This document shows positions 53,936 to 62,750 of a stretch of DNA of 64,000 nt, piece by piece; within the stretch, counting starts at the first letter, position 1, and each line of letters begins with the position of its first letter. Below the pieces are notes generated by a model, which saw only the letters and a list, made by a program, of their open reading frames with translations, had not been told where the DNA came from and made no database searches. Source of the stretch: Pyricularia pennisetigena (lineage: Eukaryota > Ascomycota > Sordariomycetes > Magnaporthales > Pyriculariaceae); assembly GCF_004337985.1 (NCBI RefSeq), contig NW_021940933.1, positions 1 through 64,000 of the forward strand, given 5' to 3'. A program made the translations under genes and the position numbers.

Positions 53936-54375
53936 TTTTAATTCGCGTATATTGTTTTTCTAAGCTAATTTGCTAGGTTTATTATTACAAACGTGAAAAC
54001 GTTAATAGTAAATAAAAGGAAAAACAAAATAGCAAAAATAAAAACCTAAAAAGAAAAAAGCCAAAAATTGAAATAAAAATAAAAAGGATATAAACGAATA
54101 ACGAACGTGTAAATAATAGGTTAATAATAAAACCTTGGAAAAAGGATAAGACAAATAAAACAAATAAAACAAATAATAACCCGAATAATAAAGCAAATAA
54201 AAGGGCGAATAATAAAGCAAATAATAAAACAAATGAAATAAATAAAACAAAAATAAAACAAAAATCAAATAACAAAGAAAACGAAAATCAAATAACAAAT
54301 AAAACAAAAATCAAATAACAAATAAAACAAAAATCAAATAACAAATGAAACAAAAATTAAATAACAAATAAAACG

Positions 54376-57300
54376 TTAAATTCGACGTGGTATAACCTTT
54401 GCAATCGAGGTGGCCGCAAAGGTACGGGAACGTAATAATGTTAACGAAATCGAGGTATCCATCCAATGGGCCGCAACGGGGCCCATTAATTTTTGCAACT
54501 GTTTATAAGCCTGTGCGGACGATTTTTCCATAAGGCCTCCGGCACTTATAATTAGCGGGTGGAAAAAAGGCTTTAAAAACGTATATATTCGATTTTTGGC
54601 GTTGGCGGCCTCCGTTAACGTATCGTTGGCGGTATCCCTGGCGGAATCCTTATTAATTGCAACGATTTGTACGTCGTAATAATACCTCGAATTCCCGTTA
54701 ATAACGGAAAAATCAGCCCTTTTACCGTTGGCCGTGCGGGGTGCGGAGCGAATAGGGGTTGTAATAGGGCTTCCGGACCCGTTAAGGTTAATAGGTTGTT
54801 GGGTAAGTGCGAGGGGTGCAGGTGCAGGAGGTGCAGGTGCAGGGTGTGCAGGGTGACCTTCGGGTTCGAATTCGACCTGCAGGTCCGGCCGGCTTTTAAG
54901 GCTATTTACGATAACCTTGGTTATTTGATCGTGCCGGGCCGTATATTTACGCGCAGCCCCTTTGCATATATCCTCGTGGCCTATATTGGTGCGGTTACCG
55001 CAATGGCCACAGGGGTGGTCGATAGGCCTAACCGGGGCTAATAATCTGGATCGAATAGCTTCTGTAAATTCCGGATCCGTAAAACGGGCTAATTTTTGAA
55101 TCGGTAATAAATTTAACCATTTTCGACCCAAATAACTCGCGTTTTCGGTTAGGGCCTTTATTTCTGCTGGGGTTAAATCGGTTCGAAAATCGGCCAATAA
55201 CCCGTTTTGCAAATGTTTTAAAACCTCGGTAGCGGTTAATCCAATATCTCCGTCGATTGGGTGGTGGATCCGTTGGATTTTTTGTAAAATATTCGTTGCC
55301 GCTGTTTTAGACACGTCGTATATGTCGAAAGCGATTTTGGAATGCGGTAATAAACCTAAACCTCCGTCCCGAATAGGTAAGGTTATAAGGGGTATTTTGA
55401 AATCCGTTGTTGGCCGTGGTTCCAAATCCCGAATGGTTAACGATAAAACGAATTTTTCGATTAATAAATCGACCTTTTCCCATAAATTCGTTAAACCGTA
55501 TGGATTTAAAGTCCGTAACAAATGCCGTAGCAACAATTGGGTGCTTTTCCGTAATAACAACAGCCCATATTGCTTTGGTAACGATTTTAAGGCGTTTATT
55601 GCGTTGTCCAAAATTCGAATTTTATCCCGTAAAAATTGTTTCCGTTTCACTTTGGGACCTATAAACGAACCTAGGACCTTGAACCCGTGGGTTCGAAGGT
55701 CCTGTATATCGTGTTCGGTGGATTTATCGGTGTTAATAATAACGGGGCTTTTTTCGAAAATTTTGGTTATTTTGGTTAACGTTCCCGGGATTGGCGATAA
55801 AACGTATAAATCGTCCAGGTAAGCCGTTATATACGCCCTCGGGACCGCATTTTGGATTGTTTCCAACGTGGGTCGAAATGCAAGGCTAAATAACAAAGGA
55901 CCAATGGGGTCGCCCTGTTTAACGCCTTGCGAACTGGCCAATAAAACCCCCCCTTCCGTAATTAAAATCGACGGTTGGTTATAGGCCCAACAGGTGGCCC
56001 TATAAAAGGTGGGGGCGTACGTGGCCACGGCGGAGGCTATTGCAGCCCTGGGTACGTTGTTAAACGCGTTTTTAAGGTTGATAGACGTAATCGAATCGAT
56101 ACCGTTAAGGTTACGGCCTGTAACGGCTTCGTCGATGGCGTATATTGCAGGTTCGACCCCCCCAGGGCTATTAACGCCCAATTGGTATGGTAAAAGGCAG
56201 TCCGGCCGATATAGGGTATCCAAAATGGCTTTAAAGGCTATTTTATATATTAAATCCCCTACCGCTATCGGCCTTACTCCTCCGTCTGGTTTTTGTAACC
56301 CTATAAGGCGGGATGCACAAAGGAGGTCCCGGCCCGGTGCCGTACCCTGGCGAATCATGTCGGCCAAAAGCCTTAAAGCCGGTAAAATGTCGTTTTGGGT
56401 ATTAAGGGTTATATCGATTAACGGCCTGGTCCACCCGCTTAATCCTGGAGCCTTTTCCCTTCCGATGGACGAAATGGCCTTTTGGATGGCCTTTTCGGTT
56501 ATAGGCCTTCCGGCTGTTGGTTGGGATCGGGTCCGAAATGGGTTGGCGTTACCGATAGGATGTTTTTCCCGTAATATATGCAGCGATTCCGGGGTTTCAG
56601 GGGCCAACGGGGTGGGATCGATTAGGGTTTTGGCCGCACGGCCAACGTAACCCTTTTCCAATAACGCCGTGGCCCTGGATACCGGGTTTTCGTCGTTTAT
56701 AAAACCATGGTTATCGATTTTGGGGATTTGTGGCCATTGGGATGGGAATGCACGCAGCGTTGCGGCCAATTTTCCATTAATTAACCCTATACCAAATATA
56801 CGGGGTAAAATAAGGAAATTTAAAACCGTTTGTTCGCATGGTTTTTGGATAAAATTTTTGGCTATCCTATTTGCCGTTTCCGCAAAAATTTTGGCCTGGC
56901 GGGCATGCAATTGTTTTTCTGGAATCGGGATTTTGGAATACGTTATCAGGGTTTGGATCGACGGTTTATTAACGATAGGGCCGGTTAATAAATCGTGTTG
57001 GGCTTTTAACGAATCCATAGGATCCAAAAGGGGGACGGCCGAATCGACGGCCTGTTCAGGGGCTACGGCCGGTTCAGGGGTCGATTCGATAGCCTGTTCA
57101 GGGGTTGGAACGGCCGGTTTAGGGGTCGAATTAACGGCCGAATCGACGGCCTGTTCAGGGGCTACGGCCGGTTCAGGGGTCGAATCGAAGGCCGAATCGA
57201 CGGCCTGTTCAGGGGTTGGAACGGCCGGTTCAGGGGTCGAATCGAAGGCCGAATCGACGGCCTGTTCAGGGGTTGGAACGGCCGGTTCAGGGGTCGAATC

Positions 57301-58278
57301 GAAGGCCGAATCGACGGCCGGTTCAAGGGTCGAATTAACGGCCTGTTCAAAAGTTGGAACGGCTGGTTTGAAAATCGAATCGACGGCCGAATCGACTGCC
57401 GAATCGACGGCCTGTTTGGGGGTTAAACCCTGTTGGGCAGATAAAAACAAATCCGTTATCGAAAGCAACGAATTCGGGCTATCTGGGGTCGTTGGGCTTA
57501 TTATAATAGGGGTATTAACCTTACGGTTAATAGGGCTATTGGGATCGTTATAACGCATGCGTAACGCCGGCCTTTGGGTTGGAGGCGAAGGCGTATTGGC
57601 CTGTCGTTTGTGGCCGGGGGTCGGGCCTACAGACGAGGCCGCCCGTAAACGGGCCTGGGATAACGATATAACCCCCGTTAACGAAGGGGAAAAGGCGGAG
57701 GGTTTAAGGGCCTGCGTAGGCCTTGGGCCCTGCGTGGAGGTTTTGGAAGGTCCTGGGCCCTGCGTGGAGGTTTTGGAAAGTCCCGGGCCCTGCGTGGAGG
57801 CCTTTGCAGGCCTTTGGACCCGGGTGGGAGCCCTGGAAAGCCTTTGGACCTGGGTGGGAGCCCTGGAAGGCCTTTGGACCTGGGTGGGAACCCTGGTCGG
57901 CCTTTGGGCCTGCGTGGGTTCCGTTAGCGTATCGTTCGTTATATGGGTTAATAAAGGGGCGGGGGCGGCCGACGTAGGCCCTGGGGCCTGCGTGGAGGTC
58001 GTAAAAGGCCGTGGGCCCTGCGTGGAGGTTAACGAACCCCCATCCGTCGGCCGTTTTTGGGTGGAAATTTTCGACGATCCGGCCACATTGTGGATTTTGG
58101 CCATATGGGTTTTAACGCCAATATTCCCTTTGCACGCCGTTGCACAAACGGGGCAGGGCGTTAAACCCAACGGTTGCAATTCCAACGCCGTATACCGGCT
58201 CGTAACGTGTTTTTTCCGTATATGGTCGAGGGGATCCGCGTACGAACCAAGGCACGTTGGGCAAATAAACCCGGCCAT
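54376..58278 (-). CDS. LINE polyprotein: zinc fingers, reverse transcriptase, restriction-like endonuclease
   Basis: The intact frame has 1300 residues from MAGFICPTC; codons before it translate AT-rich leader. Residues 5-60 hold two C2H2 fingers (CPTC..H....H and CPVC..H....H). A Ser/Thr/Pro/Gln-rich region with tandem repeats follows to about 500. Reverse transcriptase begins near 600 (GREKAPGLSGWTRPLI, LIGLQKPDGGVRPIAVGD, SQGVKQGDPIGPLLFSL) with catalytic AYLDD near 820. At about 1085 lies CGHCGNRTNIGHEDIC, then at about 1190-1205 KRADFSV...YYYDVQIV, the PD-(D/E)XK-like restriction endonuclease core. This order is that of R2/CRE-type, endonuclease-early LINEs, including telomere-targeting MoTeR elements. 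No stop or frameshift is present, so it may be active. Confidence 0.85.
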   Translation of the reverse strand: MAGFICPTCLGSYADPLDHIRKKHVTSRYTALELQPLGLTPCPVCATACKGNIGVKTHMAKIHNVAGSSKISTQKRPTDGGSLTSTQGPRPFTTSTQAPGPTSAAPAPLLTHITNDTLTEPTQAQRPTRVPTQVQRPSRAPTQVQRLSRAPTRVQRPAKASTQGPGLSKTSTQGPGPSKTSTQGPRPTQALKPSAFSPSLTGVISLSQARLRAASSVGPTPGHKRQANTPSPPTQRPALRMRYNDPNSPINRKVNTPIIISPTTPDSPNSLLSITDLFLSAQQGLTPKQAVDSAVDSAVDSIFKPAVPTFEQAVNSTLEPAVDSAFDSTPEPAVPTPEQAVDSAFDSTPEPAVPTPEQAVDSAFDSTPEPAVAPEQAVDSAVNSTPKPAVPTPEQAIESTPEPAVAPEQAVDSAVPLLDPMDSLKAQHDLLTGPIVNKPSIQTLITYSKIPIPEKQLHARQAKIFAETANRIAKNFIQKPCEQTVLNFLILPRIFGIGLINGKLAATLRAFPSQWPQIPKIDNHGFINDENPVSRATALLEKGYVGRAAKTLIDPTPLAPETPESLHILREKHPIGNANPFRTRSQPTAGRPITEKAIQKAISSIGREKAPGLSGWTRPLIDITLNTQNDILPALRLLADMIRQGTAPGRDLLCASRLIGLQKPDGGVRPIAVGDLIYKIAFKAILDTLYRPDCLLPYQLGVNSPGGVEPAIYAIDEAVTGRNLNGIDSITSINLKNAFNNVPRAAIASAVATYAPTFYRATCWAYNQPSILITEGGVLLASSQGVKQGDPIGPLLFSLAFRPTLETIQNAVPRAYITAYLDDLYVLSPIPGTLTKITKIFEKSPVIINTDKSTEHDIQDLRTHGFKVLGSFIGPKVKRKQFLRDKIRILDNAINALKSLPKQYGLLLLRKSTQLLLRHLLRTLNPYGLTNLWEKVDLLIEKFVLSLTIRDLEPRPTTDFKIPLITLPIRDGGLGLLPHSKIAFDIYDVSKTAATNILQKIQRIHHPIDGDIGLTATEVLKHLQNGLLADFRTDLTPAEIKALTENASYLGRKWLNLLPIQKLARFTDPEFTEAIRSRLLAPVRPIDHPCGHCGNRTNIGHEDICKGAARKYTARHDQITKVIVNSLKSRPDLQVEFEPEGHPAHPAPAPPAPAPLALTQQPINLNGSGSPITTPIRSAPRTANGKRADFSVINGNSRYYYDVQIVAINKDSARDTANDTLTEAANAKNRIYTFLKPFFHPLIISAGGLMEKSSAQAYKQLQKLMGPVAAHWMDTSISLTLLRSRTFAATSIAKVIPRRI
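57050..57330 (-). repeat. 57-bp tandem repeat in LINE ORF
   Basis: About three 57-bp units, plus partial ones, encode the 19-residue AVDSAFDSTPEPAVPTPEQ in the linker before the reverse transcriptase. A second degenerate repeat (STQGPGPSK-like) lies at about 57700-57900. Confidence 0.85.
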
Positions 58279-58572
58279 GGCGGCGGACAAAGGTAAAATA
58301 AAACAAAATAAACAAACAAATAAAACAAATAAATAAAATAAATGCAAACCAAATAATAAATATATGCAAATTTGCACACGCAAAAATTGCAAAAAACGCG
58401 GTTGGATTAAAAATAAAAGGAAACATAAAAGGAGGGAAAGGGATATATATAATAACGGATAAATAAAATAATAATAATAAATATACGTATAATAAATATA
58501 AATAATACGCATTATAATAAATAAACGCATTAATAACGTATATTAATAACGCATATATACCAATATTAATAA

Positions 58573-58765
58573 TGTCACGGCCAGGGTAAGCATAGCACGG
58601 AAGCTAGTCTATTGGCACCTATCGACGAAGATTCTACTCTGAGGAGAGGAAAGGAAACAAACAAAGTTCTGAGCTTGACGCGACGTCGATAAAGGTATCA
58701 CCCTGGTGGGTCGTTGGTCAGGGGTCAGGGTTAGGGTCTGGTGATCTCATGGTCCAAATGTCACA
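58573..58765 (-). repeat. Gypsy 3' LTR (193 bp)
   Basis: On the minus strand it starts TGTGACATTT and ends CCGTGACA. It matches the LTR at 19287-19474. The polypurine tract GGAAGGGGGTAG lies just inside it (58766-58777). The 5' LTR is outside the window, so no target duplication can be checked. Confidence 0.85.
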
Positions 58766-58823
58766 CTACCCCCTTCCAAACCTCGTATGTCGACGCAGGT
58801 GATCATGCGAGGCTCTTGTCAAG

Positions 58824-61800
58824 TTAACCATGTCGTCGCTTTTTCCTTTTACCGTTCAACTCTCCATGCTCTGGCACATTATCCTCCTGATTCGGTTCGT
58901 CCAACTTATCCTCGGCAGCGGCTTTTATCCAGATTGCCAATCGCTTCGGCGGTCCTGCGGCATCTTTATACTTCTTGTGGAAGTCGTCAAGGGCTGTCGC
59001 TGAATTTTTGAAGTTTTCAGCCGGGTACCACGTGTCGTCTGGATCACATCCTTGCCATGCGACCTGGTATTGCAATGTCTTACTCCGGCCAAATAATCGG
59101 GACGCTAGAACTTTATCGACCACAAACTCTGGTTCTCCGTTGATCTCTTCTGGCGGAGGTGGCTCTCTTTTCTGTTGTGGTAATGGGTCCATTGCGGCTT
59201 TGCGGAGGCGGTCTGCGTGGAACAAGTTTTTTCCTTTAAACGATTCAGGTACGTCCAAAATATAGCTATATCCTCGTTCTTCTAGAATCTGCCATGGTCC
59301 GGTCCACTGTGAATCCAGTCTGGTCGTCGGTGCGGTCGTCGGAAACCCTTTTTTCTTGACGAAAACATAGTCGTTAACCCCAAAATCTACTGGTCGCCGC
59401 TTTTTGTTGGCTTGTTCTTCCTGCCTCGCCTGCGTTTTTAGCGCGTTTTGGCGAGCCAACTCTTGGACTTCTTTAGTCTGGCGGACGATCTGCAGAGCTC
59501 TTCGTTTCTGGTCTGAATCAACGGTCGTGGTTGGCAGGTCGGTGGACAGCGGGTTTCGGGGTTCGGTCCCGAGCACTACCTTTAATGGGCACATACCAAG
59601 GCTGGAATGCCACGCGGCGTTGTGGGCAAAATCCAAAGCAGGCAAATGTACGCTCCAACTGGTTTGGTATTTGTCGATATAAAACCGTAGCTTTTGGTCC
59701 AGTTCTTGGTTGGTAATCTCTACAGCACCTTGTGTTTGAGGGTGCAGGGCGCTGCCGTGTCGGTGTTTAGTACCCGTGAGTTCATTTATCGTCGCCATAA
59801 ATTCGGAGATGAACGGCCCGGCGTTGTCGCTAATCCAAACGAAAGGTAGTCCTAGGAAACGGTATAGGTATCGGTAATATCGGGAGGCCAGGATTTCTGC
59901 TGTGTCGGTCTTCTGTCCTGGGATGGTGGCTATCAGGCGACTGAACTTGCAAACGAACACCCACACGTAGTCGTATCCGAACTTGTCTTTGGGCATGTCC
60001 TTTCCGTCAACTGCTACATGTTCCCAAACGTAATTCGGTATCGGTAGCGGATGCAATAGGCCCGGGGTCTTGTCGTGTTTGCCTTTATTTCGCTCGCAGT
60101 CGTGACAGTTTTTAATGTATTTCCGAATGGTTTGACTCATGCCCTCCCAAAAATACTGTCTTTTGATCGTTTGTATCGTCTTGTTCTGTCCTGCGTGGGC
60201 GAATATTTTGGGCTCGTGAGCTTCACGGATCAGAGCGGTCCTTAAAAAGATCTGTCCGTCTAAAGTCGTTTCCGGGACGACCAGCTTTCCTTGGTGTTGG
60301 CCTAGCTTTTGTTTTTCGTTCTCTTGTCGTATTAGGTCTACCAAATCTGCGCCGCTCACCACGTGGGCGTTTGGGGCGGCAATGTTGACGGCGGCTACCG
60401 TAGGTGTGATCTTCTCAGGTGGGATTAAAGTCATTGTTCGTTCTTCTTTTTCCCGAGCTTTAACTGTTGGAAGGTCTGCCGTTTTGCGGGACAAGGCATC
60501 GGCGGCTATGTTGTCTTTGCCGCGGCGGTACTGAAACGTAATGTTGAAATTGGCCAGGAAATCTGCCCAACGCACTTGTCGAGTCGAAAGGAGTCGTTTT
60601 GTGGAATAGTAAACTAAAGCTTGGTGGTCTGTAACCACGAAAAAGCTTGTCCCCAACAGTTCTGGTTCGTAATGTTCCAGCGTTTGAACCACTGCCAGCA
60701 GCTCTCGGTCTTGGATCGGGTATGCGCGTTCTGCTGGGGTCATCGTTTTTGAGAAATATCCCACAGGCTTCCATTCTCCACCTGGTTGTTGTTGCCAGAT
60801 TGCTCCGCCGGTCGCGTTGCGTGAGGCGTCGGTTTCTACTTTGGTCGGTCGTCCTGGGGTGAAAAATGCCATAACCGGTGCATCGCAGGCTAAACGTTTC
60901 ATTTCCTCAAATGCTCGCTTCTGTTCGGGGCCCATAGCGAATTTGGCGTCTTTCTTCAACAGTCGGTTCAACGGCTCAGCGACGCTGCTGGCATGGTGGC
61001 AAAACATTCGAATGTAATTGCACAATCCCAAAAAGGAACGCACGGCTGTTTTGGACGTAAGGTCTTCGAACTTCCAATCGCTAATGGCCTGCAGTTTGTC
61101 CGGATCGATACGGATGCCCAAACCTGCGTCCATAACGATGCCAAGATAATCGACCGTGGTAACGTTAAATCGAGACTTTTTAATATCTCCCTGGAGGTCG
61201 ACTCGGCTTAATCGGTAAATAACCTCTTCTACTTGGTCCCAATGTTCTTCCTCGTTTCCGTCGGAATAAACCAAAACATCGTCGGCGTATGCGCTGGCGA
61301 ACAAGTCCAAAAGTTCATTTAGCTGAGCGTTGATAAAAGATTGCCACCAAGCTGGGCCGACCTTTAGCCCAAAGGGAAGCACCTTCCATTGAAAGGTGCC
61401 CTGTCGGGTGCGAAAAGCAGTGAGGTACTCTGAACCAACCGCCATACGTAACCGGTTGAAAGCTCGAATAATGTCGATTTTTGTAAACCTCTTTGCGTTG
61501 CGACAATTAAAAATGGTTCCGTTGACATCTGGGGCTGGTACAAATCGATCTTTCAAAAACTGGTTGATCCATCGGTAGTCGGTGCAAAAACGGCGTTCGT
61601 TGGAGTGTGGTTTAGGTAAGAACAGGACAGGCGCTGGGTCGGCCTGCATACAGGGTTCGATAAACCCAATGCGCAGCAGCTCGTCGACTGTTTCCTTTTC
61701 GAGCGGCAGGAATTCCACAGGTGTTCTGTACGTCGGAGGCGATCCTGTTTTCGGCTTGTCTAGCTCCAAAATCACATCGTGCCCTGGGCGATGTGGAGGC

Positions 61801-62741
61801 AGGTTGGTGGAAGCTGCTTTCGAAAAGAATCCCTCCAGGTGAGCGAGTCGGGATGGCAGTTTGCTTCGGACCAGTTCGACATGGTCGGGGTCTTCATTTT
61901 CCGGGAACGGGATCGGTTCTCCCTTGTTGGTTTTCCATTGGTACGAACGGCTGACGGCAGATAGGCTGATGGCGGGTTTTTCGGGTCCAATTTCTAACGT
62001 GATGGGCTGCGTGGGTATTGGGCACGATTTCCATCGCTTTTGTCGGGGGTCGGTGTCCAGCTTGTGCTGAAGGGCAGCTATGTTTACAACGTTTTGGTCC
62101 TCACCCAAGACGACCGGGGTCGTTGGTCTGGGTTTTAAAAAGGTTGTTTGGCGCCACGGTCGTCGAAGTATTTGCACCCTTTTGGTTTCCCGTTCGAATG
62201 CTCGGTCGCGCCGCTCTGCATCGGCTTGCGCAGCCGGATCGGGTTTGTCCAACTTGTTCGGAAGTCTGATGGCTGGCGAGAATTTTGCCAACGATGGTGT
62301 CGTTTCAGGCCATGCGAACGTTTGCGTTTTCGGGTGGATCCAAACATCCTGTTCAACTAGCCAATCCTGCCCAATAAACATATCATGTCCACTTTCCGTC
62401 ACGTAAAACATTTGGTTGCTGAACCGGCGTCCATCGATTTCCAGGGTCGCTTTTAGTTTGTGCGTAATGCGTCCTGCGTCCTGTTTGCGGTAGTCCGACA
62501 AAAGTAGCGGGGTTTTTAACCTTTGAAGCCGGGCTCCTAGCCGTTCTGCGGCTTGTTTAGCGATTGCTGGGCTGATTAAAAGAGAAATGTCTGCTCCGGT
62601 GTCACAAAGAGCTTTAACTGATAGTGCTACGCCATTAACCTGTATCTGAGTTCGAATGATGAAAGATTTAGGTCGTGGGTTACTACCAATCTGAGCTATC
62701 GTAGACATCTGGACCACCGAGGAGGCTTTTGGCGGTCTCAC
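58824..62741 (-). CDS. pol: Gypsy Pol: protease, RT, RNase H, integrase, chromodomain
   Basis: The frame has 1305 codons and no ATG at its start, so it is probably translated by -1 frameshifting from gag. Protease active site DTGADISLL is at 47-55. Reverse transcriptase has FTKIDIIRAFNR near 425 and SAYADDVLVYS near 485. RNase H has D638 in KVETDASRNATGG, E680, D705 and D748. The integrase has H-H-C-C zinc binding (HEPKIFAH, NCHDC) and D912 (VDGKDMP), D972 (ISDNAGPF) and E1008 (QGAVEITNQE). The C-terminal chromodomain (EFVVDKVLASRL, WQGCDPDDTWYPAENF) would steer integration to marked chromatin. All catalytic residues are present. Confidence 0.95.
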   Translation of the reverse strand: MRPPKASSVVQMSTIAQIGSNPRPKSFIIRTQIQVNGVALSVKALCDTGADISLLISPAIAKQAAERLGARLQRLKTPLLLSDYRKQDAGRITHKLKATLEIDGRRFSNQMFYVTESGHDMFIGQDWLVEQDVWIHPKTQTFAWPETTPSLAKFSPAIRLPNKLDKPDPAAQADAERRDRAFERETKRVQILRRPWRQTTFLKPRPTTPVVLGEDQNVVNIAALQHKLDTDPRQKRWKSCPIPTQPITLEIGPEKPAISLSAVSRSYQWKTNKGEPIPFPENEDPDHVELVRSKLPSRLAHLEGFFSKAASTNLPPHRPGHDVILELDKPKTGSPPTYRTPVEFLPLEKETVDELLRIGFIEPCMQADPAPVLFLPKPHSNERRFCTDYRWINQFLKDRFVPAPDVNGTIFNCRNAKRFTKIDIIRAFNRLRMAVGSEYLTAFRTRQGTFQWKVLPFGLKVGPAWWQSFINAQLNELLDLFASAYADDVLVYSDGNEEEHWDQVEEVIYRLSRVDLQGDIKKSRFNVTTVDYLGIVMDAGLGIRIDPDKLQAISDWKFEDLTSKTAVRSFLGLCNYIRMFCHHASSVAEPLNRLLKKDAKFAMGPEQKRAFEEMKRLACDAPVMAFFTPGRPTKVETDASRNATGGAIWQQQPGGEWKPVGYFSKTMTPAERAYPIQDRELLAVVQTLEHYEPELLGTSFFVVTDHQALVYYSTKRLLSTRQVRWADFLANFNITFQYRRGKDNIAADALSRKTADLPTVKAREKEERTMTLIPPEKITPTVAAVNIAAPNAHVVSGADLVDLIRQENEKQKLGQHQGKLVVPETTLDGQIFLRTALIREAHEPKIFAHAGQNKTIQTIKRQYFWEGMSQTIRKYIKNCHDCERNKGKHDKTPGLLHPLPIPNYVWEHVAVDGKDMPKDKFGYDYVWVFVCKFSRLIATIPGQKTDTAEILASRYYRYLYRFLGLPFVWISDNAGPFISEFMATINELTGTKHRHGSALHPQTQGAVEITNQELDQKLRFYIDKYQTSWSVHLPALDFAHNAAWHSSLGMCPLKVVLGTEPRNPLSTDLPTTTVDSDQKRRALQIVRQTKEVQELARQNALKTQARQEEQANKKRRPVDFGVNDYVFVKKKGFPTTAPTTRLDSQWTGPWQILEERGYSYILDVPESFKGKNLFHADRLRKAAMDPLPQQKREPPPPEEINGEPEFVVDKVLASRLFGRSKTLQYQVAWQGCDPDDTWYPAENFKNSATALDDFHKKYKDAAGPPKRLAIWIKAAAEDKLDEPNQEDNVPEHGELNGKRKKRRHG

Positions 62742-62750
62742 TCTTTTCCC
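62738..62750 (-). promoter_or_regulatory. -1 frameshift heptamer GGGAAAA before the gag stop
   Basis: On the minus strand, in gag phase, the codons are TCG GGA AAA GAG TGA. The G-GGA-AAA heptamer (62750-62744) fits the X-XXY-YYZ rule for -1 slippage. Slipping puts ribosomes in the pol frame (GGG AAA AGA GTG), which is open from there on, while the -1 frame is closed just upstream. Only one codon separates the heptamer from the gag stop. Confidence 0.7.

Larger units (their letters stand above)
53936..58572 (-). mobile_element. Telomere-associated LINE, full-length copy
   Basis: The element is oriented leftward: AT-rich 5' leader (58279-58572), one long ORF (54376-58278), and an A/T-rich 3' untranslated region (53936-54375) that ends in the same TTTTAATTCGCG as the truncated neighbour. 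The array is head-to-tail and starts at telomere repeats. A Gypsy element occupies the sequence beyond 58572, so the exact 5' end is uncertain. Confidence 0.85.

Noticed and set aside
54667..58336. Large plus-strand frames (up to 294 codons) opposite the LINE ORF
   Set aside because: They mirror the repetitive, stop-poor LINE coding strand and have no domains of their own.
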